From NCBI GenBank assembly GCA_002286855.1, contig NRSV01000032.1, forward strand, positions 308,699 through 372,698: a stretch of 64,000 nt of DNA. Reading direction: 5' to 3'. Under the pieces are notes generated by a model that did not search any database, had not been told where the DNA came from, and saw only the letters and a list, made by a program, of their open reading frames with translations. The DNA is from Bipolaris cookei. Lineage: Eukaryota; Ascomycota; Dothideomycetes; Pleosporales; Pleosporaceae. Shown here piece after piece: positions 1 through 11,565 of this stretch; positions within the stretch are counted from its first letter, which is position 1, and the number at the start of each line of letters is the position of its first letter. The translations under genes were made by a program, and so were the position numbers.

Positions 1-420
1 ACTGATATTGCAGAGCCCTACGAGCGCTTTTTCGCAATATGGTTCATGATTTTGCCCAGACAGTCGCTGGGCTGTGGCGGTGCGGTGTCTCGCTGTGTCA
101 ACCCTGCCAAGACACTTACCTTTACCTTGAATCACTTCACGACTGGCCTTTCAGACGTCCGACTCACATCCTCCCATCAACGGTGAACGTCTTCAACAAA
201 AATACGGCTGCTTCCTGCCTATCTCGTCACCTGACTGCTGAAGCTTCGGCGCCCGCTCTGAGGATATAAACCCTTCCTCCCTCGCTCCTTCCTCCTTTGC
301 CTCCTCCCCACTGTCAATTTTCTGCCTCTTGCTTGAGCCTTGTCAATTCCAAAGTCTTGCCCTTACCACATCTCTTCGACTTGTACACCATTTTGTACAT
401 TTTCTTCCACTTCCACCATC
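1..420. other. upstream region of the Mei2-like gene
   Basis: No protein-like frame is seen. The last 130 bases are pyrimidine-rich (CT runs near 280-300 and 370-420), as is usual in the leaders of filamentous ascomycete genes, and lead directly to the start at 421. A TATA-like stretch (GGATATAAA) sits near 261-270. Confidence 0.5.
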
Positions 421-2534
421 ATGTCTCATACCTCTCCTCAATCTTCAACGGCCCATGGCCCTTCGTCGAGCCCTTATGCCGGCACCGATCCCACTCTCTA
501 TTCACCTGACATAGACCGCAAGCCCCGCCTCGGCCATCGCCGTCAAATTACTACCATTGCTGCTGGAAAATTACCTGTCAAAGATGCCAAGGACAAGCCC
601 ACTAACACAAAGGCCGTCCTCCCTCTTCCCGCCATCTCCGCTGACAGTACCCTCACAAACGAGCTGTCCGAAGACGACAATGGCTACGTTTCCCGATATC
701 AGTTCATCTCTCGGCTTCCTGACAGTACTCATGCTGGACTCGACTCGGAGCACGAACTTTTCAGCGTCCAGCACCAGATGAAGCTTGTGACTAGTTCTCC
801 TCCCTGCTGCCATAAGCCTAATTAACCCCCGCTTTAGTACGCTTGTTTCCTCAACGCTGTACCCTACTACTCTCGCGGTGTCTTTATCCGCTATGATGAT
901 CTTCGCGACGCTGCTGAGGGCAAGGACATTCTTGAGCAGCATGAGTTCACTGTCTACTATGTCACACCTTACGACTTCGCCAAAGCCAAGGCACAGGACA
1001 CTGCCAGCCTCAAGGAGTTTGAGGGCCAGATCAAGCTCGGCGTCATCATCGACCCCAATCCTGACCAAGCCGTTTGGGAGTTCTCGTCTGAGGACCTGAC
1101 TGAAGTTTCCAACTTCCTCAAGATTACAGCCCAGGCTTTTGGCGAAGTTCGCAACGTCACTCATGTCGACTCTCTCCAAGACAAGATGCTCATTGTGTAT
1201 CGCATCGAGTTCTTCTCCATCGATGCTGCTGTTAGAGCTGTCCAGTCGTTACGTATAGATCCAGTCTGGGGAATCAACCGCCGCGTGAGTTTCCTTACTC
1301 CTCCAATTTCTGCACGCCCCTGCTCACATTTTTATAGAAGTCATTCCAGTGGTGCACTTCCGATCCTGCCCTCTGGTCGGATGAGCATGCCGTGATCTCA
1401 CCAAATCGCCCCAAGCCTCGCCTCGATGCTCATGGTCGCATCTACGGTTACCGCTTCGCCTCCAACCACCAGATCCCCGACCAGTACTCGGACCGTCGTT
1501 CCAGCTACCACAATCATCCTCACGATCAGCACAACCGCGTTCGCCGTGAGCGCATTCTCGATGGCAGCGACGTTCGCACTACCGTCATGCTTCGCAATAT
1601 CCCCAACAAGCTCGACTGGGTACGTAGCTTGTTGCATGACCAATTGAACTGAAACTGACAACTTCAATAGATGACCCTCAAGAACATCCTCGATGACGTC
1701 TGCTTTGGCACTTACGACTTCGTGTACCTTCGTATTGACTTCAAGTCTGGCTGCAATGTTGGCTACGCCTTCATCAACTTCACGGATGCCAACGGCATGC
1801 TCTCGCTCATTGACCACATCGAGCATCGGCTCTGGCCCGGCTTTAACTCTGATAAAACTGCTGAAGTTTCCTACGCCACCATCCAAGGCCGCGAGGCACT
1901 CGTCCAGAAGTTCCGCAACTCGTCCGTCATGCAAGAGACTCCTTACTGTCGCCCTCGTCTGATCTTCACCCTCGCCGACGCTGAGATGATGGGCCAGCTG
2001 CGCACTGCTGGCACCGAGCAGGCCTTCCCTCGTCCTGACAATCTTTCCAAACTTCAGCGTTCTATGGACAGTGCTCGTAGCATTGGCCTCTACCCTCCCC
2101 ATGGATACTCTACACTGACTGAGCACCGCAACCGCTCCAGCGCCTACGACCGCGGAGGCCCTCGCGACATGATACAGGCTGCTATGCATTTTGTTCATCA
2201 GCGAGTTACTCCTGTTCAGTTTGCTGGCCTGAGCGAGGCCAAGAAGCAGGACATCGAGACTTGGTACCTGTGTACCTATGGAGGCGGTCACTGTGGTCGC
2301 ATCCCGTTTGACTGCATCCCCATGACCCATGTCACCCAGTACTTCAACGAGAATCCTGCCCCCACGCCAGTCCCAGGTATTATTGGCGCTCCAGCTAGCA
2401 GCCCTTTCTCCAACAGCGTCGCTTCCGCCATTCCTGACGGCACCCCAACTTGCCCTTCTGGGATGGATCGTGGTCCAATCCGCCCCTTTTCAGCTCGTGG
2501 CTATGCGGATGCCAACGCCAACCCCTTCTTGTAA
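421..2534 (+). CDS. Mei2-like RNA-binding protein
   Basis: Four exons: 421-786, 838-1284, 1338-1619 and 1671-2534, giving 652 residues. All three introns (51-53 bp) have GT...AG ends and preserve frame. The diagnostic part is the C-terminal Mei2-type RRM, beginning with the TTVMLRNIPNK signature at about residue 356, crossing the third intron right after LDW, and running to about residue 470 with YAFINF as the RNP-like strand. Exon 2 (about residues 125-270) resembles a degenerate upstream RRM. In the family (S. pombe Mei2 and plant AML proteins) this RRM binds RNA and acts in meiosis and differentiation; the role here is inferred. The tail after the RRM is Pro/Ser-rich and low in conservation. 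The start is the first ATG after a CT-rich leader. Confidence 0.9.
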
Positions 2535-3061
2535 GCACCGACATGACCGGTGCTCGTGTTCACGTCTATGGACAATGTTGCAACATCTATCGCATTTCGC
2601 ACGAGTGCAGCAAGCACCCGATTCCTTTGTTTGTTTCAATATGTTTCAAGATGTTTGTCAAACAGGGCTTGATAATAGCTTCCTGGGAGTGGTACTGGAC
2701 ACGCTGCCGAGTGTATGTCTTCCAGAATGATGTCGTATGATGTGGATTAATGATGTGGATGATTGTGGATTGATATGGTCTCTGACCTGATGATGGATCG
2801 CACTAGGGCTGGTGGAAGCACAGTGGTATAGTAGAGATAGCTTAATGTCTTAGGTAATATGAGCAATGACTGCCATGATTCTGTCTTATTGGTGAACTGT
2901 TGTGATTTCCTACTTGATCTGATGACATGTAACTCTATTGTTTTCTTTACACCTACAGTATGAGGTTGTCCGGCTCTCAGGGCAAGACGGATATCTATAT
3001 TCAGTCTAAGAGAGTAAACAAGAGACCTGCTTGTTTACAGCCCTCGGTTCGTTCGAAATCA
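2535..3061. other. intergenic, between convergent genes
   Basis: Contains the 3' ends of the Mei2-like gene (+) and the following gene (-). AT-rich with repeated GATGTGGAT-like words near 2735-2775; no further gene is supported. Confidence 0.4.
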
Positions 3062-3634
3062 TTACATGCTCTCCAAATTTGGCTCAACTTTGATGAATTC
3101 CCACACCACCCCTTCCGACAACTTATCCCCCGTCCTGCCCAACTTTCGCAAGCCCCTCTCCGGATTAATCACGACGGGACGCAGCGTCCACCAATCCAGC
3201 ATCTGCATCACATAACCCCCCTTTGGCACCGGCGTCACCGTAAACTGCCTCCACCCACTCCCTAGCTGCGCCGTACACTTGAGCCTCCCATTCCCATCAT
3301 GACACACAAACCTGTTGGAGCTACAATTCCGAAACCCAAACCAACCCTGCATCTCGACACACTCCCAGTAGATGGACCCGTGAGTCGCGCCGCGCGCGGC
3401 TAGCACTACCACCCCGTCTACCAGCGTCAGCACGCTGTCCTCGTCTGATGTGGCGCGCAGGATGAAAATGCAGCCGTGACGGGGGATTTGGGCTGAGACT
3501 TCTGGGCAGTCGGAAATAATACCAGTAATGGTGTGTTCCGAGGTTACGGTCGGGGTGTACATGGTGTGGCTGTCTGTGTCGGACATACATGGAGAGTTTG
3601 GGCGGTTGTTGGGTTGATGTTGCTGTGATGTCAT
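3062..3634 (-). CDS. hypothetical protein, possible beta-trefoil fold
   Basis: Single-exon frame of 190 residues. I do not recognise a named family. From about residue 50 the protein is a series of short beta-strand-like blocks with recurrent aromatic and glycine positions (for example WECVEMQGWFGFRN, RFVCHDGNGRLKC and GWRQFTVTPVPKGG), a rhythm seen in fascin-like or ricin-B-like beta-trefoils; that assignment is inference. There is no signal peptide and no transmembrane segment. An internal methionine about 16 codons in is an alternative start, and the first residues are low complexity. It converges on the Mei2-like gene. The length, lack of stops and compositional regularity support a real gene. 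Confidence 0.6.
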   Translation of the reverse strand: MTSQQHQPNNRPNSPCMSDTDSHTMYTPTVTSEHTITGIISDCPEVSAQIPRHGCIFILRATSDEDSVLTLVDGVVVLAARGATHGSIYWECVEMQGWFGFRNCSSNRFVCHDGNGRLKCTAQLGSGWRQFTVTPVPKGGYVMQMLDWWTLRPVVINPERGLRKLGRTGDKLSEGVVWEFIKVEPNLESM

Positions 3635-5618
3635 GCTTTTTTTTTGTGTTTTCGGATGCTAGAATGGGTTTGGGGGCGATATGCGTTACGACTGGTCTAT
3701 GCGTGTGTATGTAGGTATGGAGTTTATTCAATTCTTCCGTTTGAGGGACGGCGGTATTTGGCCGGCGGGTTATTTTTTCTTGACTAGGTATTAGGTTTAT
3801 GAGTAGAAGTAGTAGCAGCAGCAGCAGCACAGTCCCGGCTTAGTTGTTTGTTTCGTTTGCGGACGGTCTCGGTGTCGGTGGTGGCGCTATGGATGTACAT
3901 ATGCGGGGTAAGGTGTGCATGTGTAAGAGCGTGGGCGAAACTCTGGGCTTGGTCGCTTTGCGTTTCTTGGGTTTGGGCGCCATGATTGCTGGGTTTTTGC
4001 GATCAACGCTTGCTTGGCGGGTGCTGCAAGTGAGCACCGATAAACGTCGCGACGTAAGTACATGCAAATGCACAGCCGAGCTCGGATATGGTGTTATGCT
4101 GCGTCAGGGTACAAACTCTATGTATGCCTCTGTGTATGTAGGTCTGTTGAATTCCTAAATTGGGCGCCCGCATGCTTTATTCAGAAAGTGGGCTTTTAGG
4201 TTTTTGGACCCTGACTGAGTGACCGACACCGATGTGCGTTATGCAGAAGCAATGATCATCACGCGTGAGATCTCGCCATCTTATCTTTCTTGGCAGCTAG
4301 CACATACTACTCCCCAATCGCAAAAGGAGGCGGAGATCAAGATTTGATTCCCGTCGGTCATAGGGCGCGGCGATCATGGCCCTGTTATTGTCCAAGAGAT
4401 CTGTCGACGGGTACTTGCTTCCTTGAAAATGGCAATCTTGAACGTGGGGACTTGGAAGTGAGATAATAGGGGGGGGGCTACTGGGGCCACTGGGCCCCCC
4501 TGGTCTTCACCAAAGCAAACCTCACTAAGCGACAAGGAAACCCCTGATGGAACTTACACAGAGACTTGGGATTCGGAAAGTTCGGATGACATTACTCTAC
4601 GTTCTCGTTTCTGCAGGTGAGAAACGGAGGATTATGTTTCCTCGGGGTTGGATCGTCTGTGCAACAACCAACCGGTTCACAATCCTGCAAGTAGCTTCTC
4701 ACATGAATGCTCGAGTCCCTGAGACTGTTACACAAGAACACGATGTCGACAGCTATGCCACTTGGCCCAAGTCTATTTGTAGCGATCGCAAATGAGGAAT
4801 GGGACATGTGCCAGGACGAGGTGGGTAGCACCAGTCCTCACGTGGCCCGGCCCTTCTTCACCGCCCGGCGGCCAAATTGCCAATTTACGAAGCATACAGA
4901 GACCTTGATCCAAATATCTCGAGCACGATTTTGTTTTCCGTTTATACTCCAAGGCTGCGCTTCTATGCAGCTTCATATGTTTGGAGATGTACATGTGCAA
5001 CCTCTGGATTGAGCCTAGAGCGGGGGTTTTCCCGTGCGTCATTGGACACTGCAAGCACTACTAGTAGTATAGGAAACCAAACGCACCAGTTGCCCGGTCC
5101 CCACGGGCGCGCTCAAAAAGAGAAAGGGTAACCAAGCAGCATAGGCCGCCCCTTTCACCAGCGCGTGGTTTTTGCAGAAAGCAAATTACCGCCTTGCGCT
5201 TATTTTCAAATTCCACCATTGACTCTCTGCAATGGAAGCAGGTAAAGGCCTGTTATCGATGCAGAAATTTTCCTTTACTTTTGGCGACAATATAAAAAGT
5301 CATGTGCATGGTCTCAACTGTGGCTGCTAGGTAGCGACATCACTATAACTACCGAATACAGAATCAGCTGCAGATACCGAGTCACTTTGATCATCTGCCG
5401 CTTTGCCCTTTTGCGCACATTTCTCGCGTTGCTCAGTCTGTGGGTACTACGACCTTTTGGCCAACGTCGCGGACGCACCATTGCCTCGGCGAGATACATC
5501 TGTGACATTACTACCACGCACCACCAAAACCCACCTGGCTGCAATTCAAAACCCAGCTCATCCCTCATAAAAGACGCACTCCAGGCAACTACCAATCCGA
5601 GGGAGACCAAACCAAAAA
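3635..5618. other. 2-kb intergenic region
   Basis: Upstream of the 3062-3634 gene and of RMP1. Only short overlapping frames without protein-like composition are present. Notable bits are a CAG/CTG-type triplet run at 3810-3835, a G8 run near 4472 and a TATA-like TATAAAAAG at 5291-5299. No gene is supported. Confidence 0.4.
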
Positions 5619-6346
5619 ATGGCCATCGCAAAACCCTCCACAACCCTCCCCCACCGCCAACAAACCCACCATCTCACAGTCCCCACTACCACCTCCTCTT
5701 CCTCAGCACCCAGCATATCCGCCTCCCCCCTCTTCAGCGCAAGCACACACGACATAGCCATGCTCCACGACATCCATAGTCTCCTCGACAAACTCTTCAT
5801 CCGCAACCGGAACCAGCACCGCCGCAGCACGTGGTGGAAGGCACTCCACGGCTTCCGGAAGCAGATGGCGCTGCTGCTTGGTGAGCTGGAAGCCAAAGAA
5901 CTCCGGGAGTATGAGAGACAGCAGAGGGTGGAGGCTCGATTGAGGTTTTGGGACGAGAGGGGGGAGGTACATGTGTGGTATTAGTATGTTTTCTTTTCTA
6001 TCGCTTTCTTCTACTTCTTTATTTCGCGGTGTTGCTTGCATTTGCACAATTGTGTTATTTGAAATCTAAGATACTTTATGCTAACTGTTTGTGTAATAGT
6101 CAGTTCAGTCAGCTCGTAGCTGTGGGTCCTTTCTCTATGCTCGGCCTCGTCATGATGGCGTCGGTTGCGCGTGTATGCCGCATCACGGGTATTACATCCG
6201 TGTATGAGCAGATTGCCTCTGCAGATGTCAAGGGTGTGCTGGATGCGAGTGATGACTTGGGCTTGGCAGGGCAATTTGGGGGTATGCTGGGTGGCGGGGA
6301 CGAGTGCGATGAGGGCGTTATTATTGCGAGGGAGGATGAAGACTAG
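5619..6346 (+). CDS. RMP1: RNase MRP protein subunit RMP1-like
   Basis: Two exons, 5619-5983 and 6100-6346, giving 203 residues. The 116-bp intron starts GTATGT, has a CTAACT branch-like site and ends TAG; it removes the TAG that would otherwise end the first frame at 5982-5984. The central RNRNQHRRSTWWK block (about residues 66-78) is the hallmark of the RMP1/NEPRO family, and the post-intron YYQFSQLVAVGPFSMLGLVM block matches the conserved second half. In yeast RMP1 is the MRP-specific subunit of the rRNA- and mRNA-processing ribonucleoprotein RNase MRP in the nucleolus. The N-terminal 45 residues are Ser/Thr-rich. Family assignment is from memory of the motif; the splice junction restoring both halves is strong internal support. 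Confidence 0.8.
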
Positions 6347-6353
6347 ATTCGAT

Positions 6354-6372
6354 GGGGGGGGGGGGGGGGGGG
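6354..6372. repeat. G19 homopolymer
   Basis: Uninterrupted run of 19 G residues eight bases after the RMP1 stop, in the short gap between convergent RMP1 and SEC15. Length is prone to sequencing error. Confidence 0.9.
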
Positions 6373-6520
6373 TTGGGTTCATCTTGATGCGGCGGTGGGC
6401 AATATGAATTAATACCAAGTAGCCCTGGCCTAGCTATATACCTCGATTAAGCGTTTGTAATAATTGGATCTTACATACTATGCAACAACGTGGACACGAC
6501 TAATAACAACTCATTACTAC

Positions 6521-8992
6521 CTATCTAATACCAAATCTCGATCCCAGAGTGCCGAATCGATCCTTACCCTCCACCTTTGGACTCTGCGCCGCAACTTGTG
6601 CGCCCTCCTGCACCTTTTCGAGTAGAATAGCACCCTTCATTTGGTCCACCTTGCTGTACTTCTTATTCCTCTGCGCAATATCGAAAAACTCTTCGGAATT
6701 GTCAGTGCCCATGAGCGCCACCGTCTGCGTCAGTTCATCCAAATTTTCCATGAGAATTGGGTTGTTGAGCGAACTAACGAACTGCGACAAGAAAGCCGTG
6801 TCGGCAGCGAGGGTAGCCACGGCCGCGGGAGAAATGCGCTTGATGTGTTGCGCAAGAGGCAAATCGAGGATAGCGGTTGAGGCGTGGGAGAGCGCGTCAA
6901 AGTAGATGAACTCTTTGATATCCATGGGTAGGGCGAGAAGAACCGACGACATGATGTTGGATAGATACCTAGTCAACTCCAGCATGTATGTCGAAGGCTC
7001 CGTCTGTGGTTTTGTGGCCATCCAGTCGTATTCCGCTGTCTCGATCAAGTCGTCAATCTTGCTGTTGACTAGTTCAAAGACACGGTTCGACGCGGTGTTC
7101 TTAGCCTTGGCGAAGCGCTCTGTGGCAGCGAGGACAATGGGGCCGGTTGCAGAGGGAGAAGAGCGGGCTTCGAACAGCAGGTCCTGGAGCTCTAGGCATG
7201 CATTTTCAAAGTGTTCCAAGTTGGTGAGGATTTGTACAATCTGGCCGGGATACTGGCTGCTTAGGCGCTCGACAAGACTTCCGCAGACTTTCTCGCAGAG
7301 AAGCTCGTCAAGGCTGGTACGAAGTGTTTCATCGATGACACTGCTCTTTTGGAAATAGTCGTCGCTGAAGAGGTAGATCTGATTCAGGAAGTTCCTAATG
7401 TCGATGCAGCATAGAGGATACATTTGCGAGAATGGCAAAACACATGGGAATGTGAGTCGTTCGCTGTTGGCCGGGGGACTGTACCAAGACACAGAGACGA
7501 CCTTATCGTACTCTTCACGTGAGTTGATAGGCATGGGCATGTAATCGTCGGTGTGTACGATCTCTAAGAAATCATCGCTAAACCGTTGCTTGAGGAGAGC
7601 GGAGTATTTGGAGAAGAGTGTGAGAAGTAGGTCGTTCATAGCAGAGACTGAATATCCCCATTTCTTAAGGTTGAGTTAGTTTGGTTCGAACACGTAATGA
7701 TTAAGAATACGAACCTCCATTGTGAGCATGAAAAGCGCAATGCGGCCTTTGATCTTGAGTAGCAGCTCATCGTTTTCGACTGTGTGAAGCTCTCCTGTGA
7801 TGAGTTTGATTGCACTTTGACACATTGAATCCCATAACTCGTCGACCTATCCCTACATTAGCCATAACGAGGATGAACAAGACAGGAGAATTCACTTACG
7901 TCGGCTTGTGATCGCAGATTAGTCGTTATCGTCATAGTCGCTTTCTCAATAATGGCGTATCCCGCAATACTCTCGAGCAAACTACTCAGATCGCTGCACT
8001 CTTCATCAAGTAAATCAAGCTTATTAGGTATGATCAGGTCTTTCTGCGTCCGTCGATCCGAAGCATACTCGGCTCTGAACTGGTCGCTCTTACCCAGCGT
8101 CTCGTTGATGTGCATGGCTTCAAACAAACGGGAGAAGTCAGTCTCATTGCCTGCCTCTTCGTTGTTCAGAACATCAAATTCATCTGTCTCGTCAGCAACA
8201 AGTTCAATGGCCGAGTTCAGCTTGAACTTTGCGAAGCGCGGATCCGTCTCAGCGCGCCATTGGTTGCGCTTTCTTCGCTGCTCAGTATAGAAAAACGATA
8301 CCTCGCCCAGGAACTGTGCAGACTCGCGGATGCGATACAGCCATGTACTCAGGTCGCTCTTGACTGCTTCTCTGATTTGCTCCTGGGTTTGGGGAATCGA
8401 CTTCTCAATCAAGTTCGCAATCCTAAACCGACTAATCTCCTTCAAATGAATCGTCTGAAGCTCGTCGAGTGCCCTTAAAGCCGCATAATAGTTCTTCTCT
8501 TTCAACAGATCCTGGACCTGGTTGGCAATTCGGAGAACGTTCAAGCATGCGTTGAGTACTTGGCTAGCTTCGTTAATATTTTGACGCACCCCTCTCGAGT
8601 CGACTAGTGCTTTCTTGTGCTCTGCGAGCTTCTCAATACTCTCTTGTATGGACTCGTTTAGCTGCAAGATTTCACCACTCATTTGCACGGTCTGGTCCCG
8701 TATCCTGAGCAGTGAGTCGACAGAGCTCACAAAGTCTTGATGGTTTGCGTTACATATCCGCTCAATCTCACGCTCGCGATCATTTGCGTATCGATCGAAC
8801 GTGATTTGCAGTTGGTTTGAGTAACGGGGGTCCTTCATTATGGGGATGAGCTGATCAATATAATCCGAGCCCACGGATGACTGGGATATCTGATAGGATT
8901 AGCACGGTGATGGCGACTGCAGTGCACATGGTCAGTTTTACTTGTTTGACCGCTGTCCACAAGTCATCGTCAGGGTCAATAGCTGATGGCAT
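6521..8992 (-). CDS. SEC15: exocyst complex subunit Sec15
   Basis: Four exons read right to left: 8992-8942, 8889-7900, 7846-7715 and 7663-6521, giving 771 residues, close to fungal Sec15. Introns begin GTAAAA, GTAAGT and GTTCGT. Recognised from the N-terminal helical region (YSNQLQITFDRYANDREREI, then the LLRIRDQT and ISRFRIANLIEK-like blocks) and from the C-terminal rod domain (WGYSVSAMNDLLLTLFSKY through SKVDQMKGAILLEKV). Sec15 is the exocyst subunit that binds the Rab GTPase Sec4 on secretory vesicles and links it to tethering at the plasma membrane. The 17-codon first exon rests on the splice signals and acidic start context. It is convergent with RMP1 and divergent from LYS9. Confidence 0.93.
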
Positions 8993-9729
8993 TGTGGTGG
9001 CAGCCTAGAAGAGTTTTGCAGTTCGTGTCGAATATAACTATTAAGCAGCTAGGTGTTGAGAATTTACTTGAGAAAGTATCTTCAGCTTCGTTATAAAGTT
9101 GTTGTATGTCGTTCGTACGTCGTCGTTGATTGTCTACGGGCTTGAAACGCGTACCTGGCAAGTCGGCGATGCGCCTGATACCGCACCAATGCAAATATGG
9201 TCTAGTGCACTTGGCGGCATTCGGCCCACTTTCCCCATGAGGGGCGGGCAATGCTCGAGAATGCCCAACCAAAGCGTGATGATTGCACGACATATGGCAG
9301 AAATGCTAGAACCATATTATTTCTTGTATACAGAGAACCTCTGAAGTATAATATACTGTATGCAGCTAATATTTCAGCATTTCTTATCAGAGTAATAGGA
9401 AATCGTGGATGATTGACAAGATCACCGTTGGGAAATATGGCAGATTCCAATTAGTCAGACGAGAGCAAGAAAAGAGAGTTAACTCAGGGATCTCCTATTT
9501 TTCTCTGTTATCAGGTGTATTCAATTGACATGCTGGCTTCGGAACAGCGCTCGGTTTGCTACTGACAATCATCCCCAGTTCTACGCGCTATGAGTGCCCC
9601 ACTTTCTGGAGCGATGACGGAGTAACCCCGCCGATTTCTCAGTACTCCGATCCGGAGTCAACCAGGGACATATAACTTTGCCCAAACTTTTTTCCCTCCT
9701 GCTTGGCAACTTCTCACAAATCATACATA
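8993..9729. promoter_or_regulatory. shared SEC15/LYS9 divergent promoter region
   Basis: 737 bp between the starts of SEC15 (-) and LYS9 (+). No protein-coding frame is convincing. A TATATAA-like site is at 9669-9675 and a palindrome at 9644-9658 (listed separately), both near LYS9. Confidence 0.5.
9644..9658. promoter_or_regulatory. CCG/CGG palindrome upstream of LYS9
   Basis: ACTCCG-ATC-CGGAGT is a perfect 6+6 inverted repeat with a 3-bp spacer, 72 bp upstream of the LYS9 ATG. CGG/CCG triplets in a fixed-spacing dyad are the usual target of fungal Zn2Cys6 regulators. It contains TCC and GGA half-sites like the yeast Lys14 site, but with 5 rather than 3 bases between them. Function is inferred only. 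Confidence 0.35.
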
Positions 9730-11336
9730 ATGGAGGCAATTACCAGTAGGTGCTCAATTCAGTGCCATTGACAATACGCTAATAGCTCTTGCAGACAAAC
9801 TTCAGAACGTCATGGGTACTGCCACTGGGCCGTACAGCGGAAAGTATGTTGCAGAAAGACAGCATCTTGAATGTGAATTGGCTAATAATGCGACAGGACT
9901 GCCCTTTTGCTCGGCGCCGGTTTTGTGTAAGTTAAAGAAAAGCCACGGAAAAATGCAATAGCTAACCTGAGTAGCACACGACCAACCGTAGATGTTCTCG
10001 CAAAGTCTGGCGTTAAGGTCACAGTCGCATGCCGTACCTTGGAAAAGGCACAGAGCCTAGCCAAGGGCATTCCCAACACCAATTCCATTAGCGTATGACA
10101 ATCAATGCTCACACTGTCGACTCAGCTACTAACAATTACTAGCTTGATGTAAACAACGCCGATGCGCTCGACGCCGAAGTCGCCAAGGTCGACGTTGTCA
10201 TCTCCCTCATTCCCTACACATTCCACGCCACCGTTATCAAGTCGGCGATCCGCAAGAAGAAGAATGTCGTCACAACATCCTATGTCTCTCCCGCCATGAT
10301 GGAGCTTGATGCCGAGGCAAAGGAAGCCGGAATCACAGTCATGAACGAGATTGGCGTAGATCCCGGTGTTGACCATCTTTCGGCTGTCCTTACCATCGAT
10401 GAGGTTCACAAGGCTGGCGGAAAGATTCTTTCCTTCAAGTCATACTGCGGTGGTCTTCCCGCTCCAGAGGCCTCAGACAACCCTCTCGGTTACAAGTTCT
10501 CCTGGAGCTCTAGAGGTGTACTGCTCGCGTTGAGAAACCAGGCAGCTTTCTACCAAGATGGCGAGGTCAAGTCGATCGAGGGTCCAGAGCTCATGGCCGA
10601 GGCAAAGCCATACTTCATCTACCCCGGCTACGCTTTTGTCGCATACCCCAACCGTGACTCCACACCCTACAAGGAGCGCTACAACATCCCAGAGGCACAA
10701 ACCATTATCCGTGGTACACTGAGGTATCAGGGTTTCCCAGAGTACATCAAGTGCCTGGTAGACATTGGTTTCCTATCAGAAGACCCCAAAGACTTCCTCA
10801 AGGAGGGTGAGAAGAGCACCTGGCGCGACGCCACAGCCAAGATTGTTGGCGCCACCAGCAGCAAGGACGAAGACATTATTTGGGCCATCTCCTCACGAAC
10901 GAAGTTCGCCAGCACAGAAGAGAAGGACCGAATCATCTCTGGTCTCCGCTGGATCGGTATCATCTCAGACGAGGAAATCATTCCTCGTGGCAACCCTCTG
11001 GACACTCTGTGCGCCACTCTTGAGAAGAAGATGCAGTACGAGGAGGGCGAGCGCGACATGGTCATGCTCCAGCACAGGTTCGAAATCGAGAACAAGGACG
11101 GCAGCAAAGCAGTTCGCACTTGCACGCTCGTAGACTACGGTGACCCCAAGGGCTACTCGGCCATGGCTAAGTTGGTCGGTGTGCCGTGCGCGGTGGCCGT
11201 CCAGCAGGTACTTGACGGTACGCTGAGCGAGAAGGGTATCCTAGCACCTATGAGCACAGAGATCTGCAAGCCGCTGATGAAGACACTGGAGGATCAGTAC
11301 GGTGTGTACTTCAAGGAAAAGACCATCCCTATGTAA
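9730..11336 (+). CDS. LYS9: saccharopine dehydrogenase (NADP+, L-glutamate-forming)
   Basis: Five exons: 9730-9745, 9795-9843, 9897-9926, 9975-10092 and 10143-11336, giving 468 residues. Four 47-53 bp introns crowd the first 410 bp, all with GT...AG ends and consistent phase. The N-terminal Rossmann motif LLLGAGFVTRP (residues 26-36) and VDVVISLIPYTFHATVI are typical of saccharopine reductase. The enzyme condenses 2-aminoadipate-6-semialdehyde with glutamate to saccharopine in the fungal alpha-aminoadipate lysine pathway, in the cytosol. The N-terminus carries about 20 extra residues before the usual start next to the Rossmann strand, so a shorter product is possible. It ends 229 bp from convergent GET4. 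Confidence 0.95.
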
Positions 11337-11565
11337 AGGGTGAGATTGTGTCATCAAGAAGGGGTTTGAGTGGACTGTCATGCCGACATGACCAGGTAGA
11401 CATTAACATCAAACACAATCACTTGAACAAATAAATAACCCTCATGAATTACTCTTCTGAAATTTGCTACTTTTTTTCTGGGTATATGTTGGTATCTCCG
11501 CCGCCGTGGCATCGTCATCTATTGTGCTTATTTCAGTTCTTCTCCTTCCTCCTTCATACCCTCGC

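Noticed and set aside
1398..2330. 310-codon minus-strand frame opposite the Mei2-like gene
   Set aside because: It mirrors the codon structure of a strongly supported spliced gene, has no recognisable domain, and its Val/Ala-rich composition is typical of an antisense shadow.
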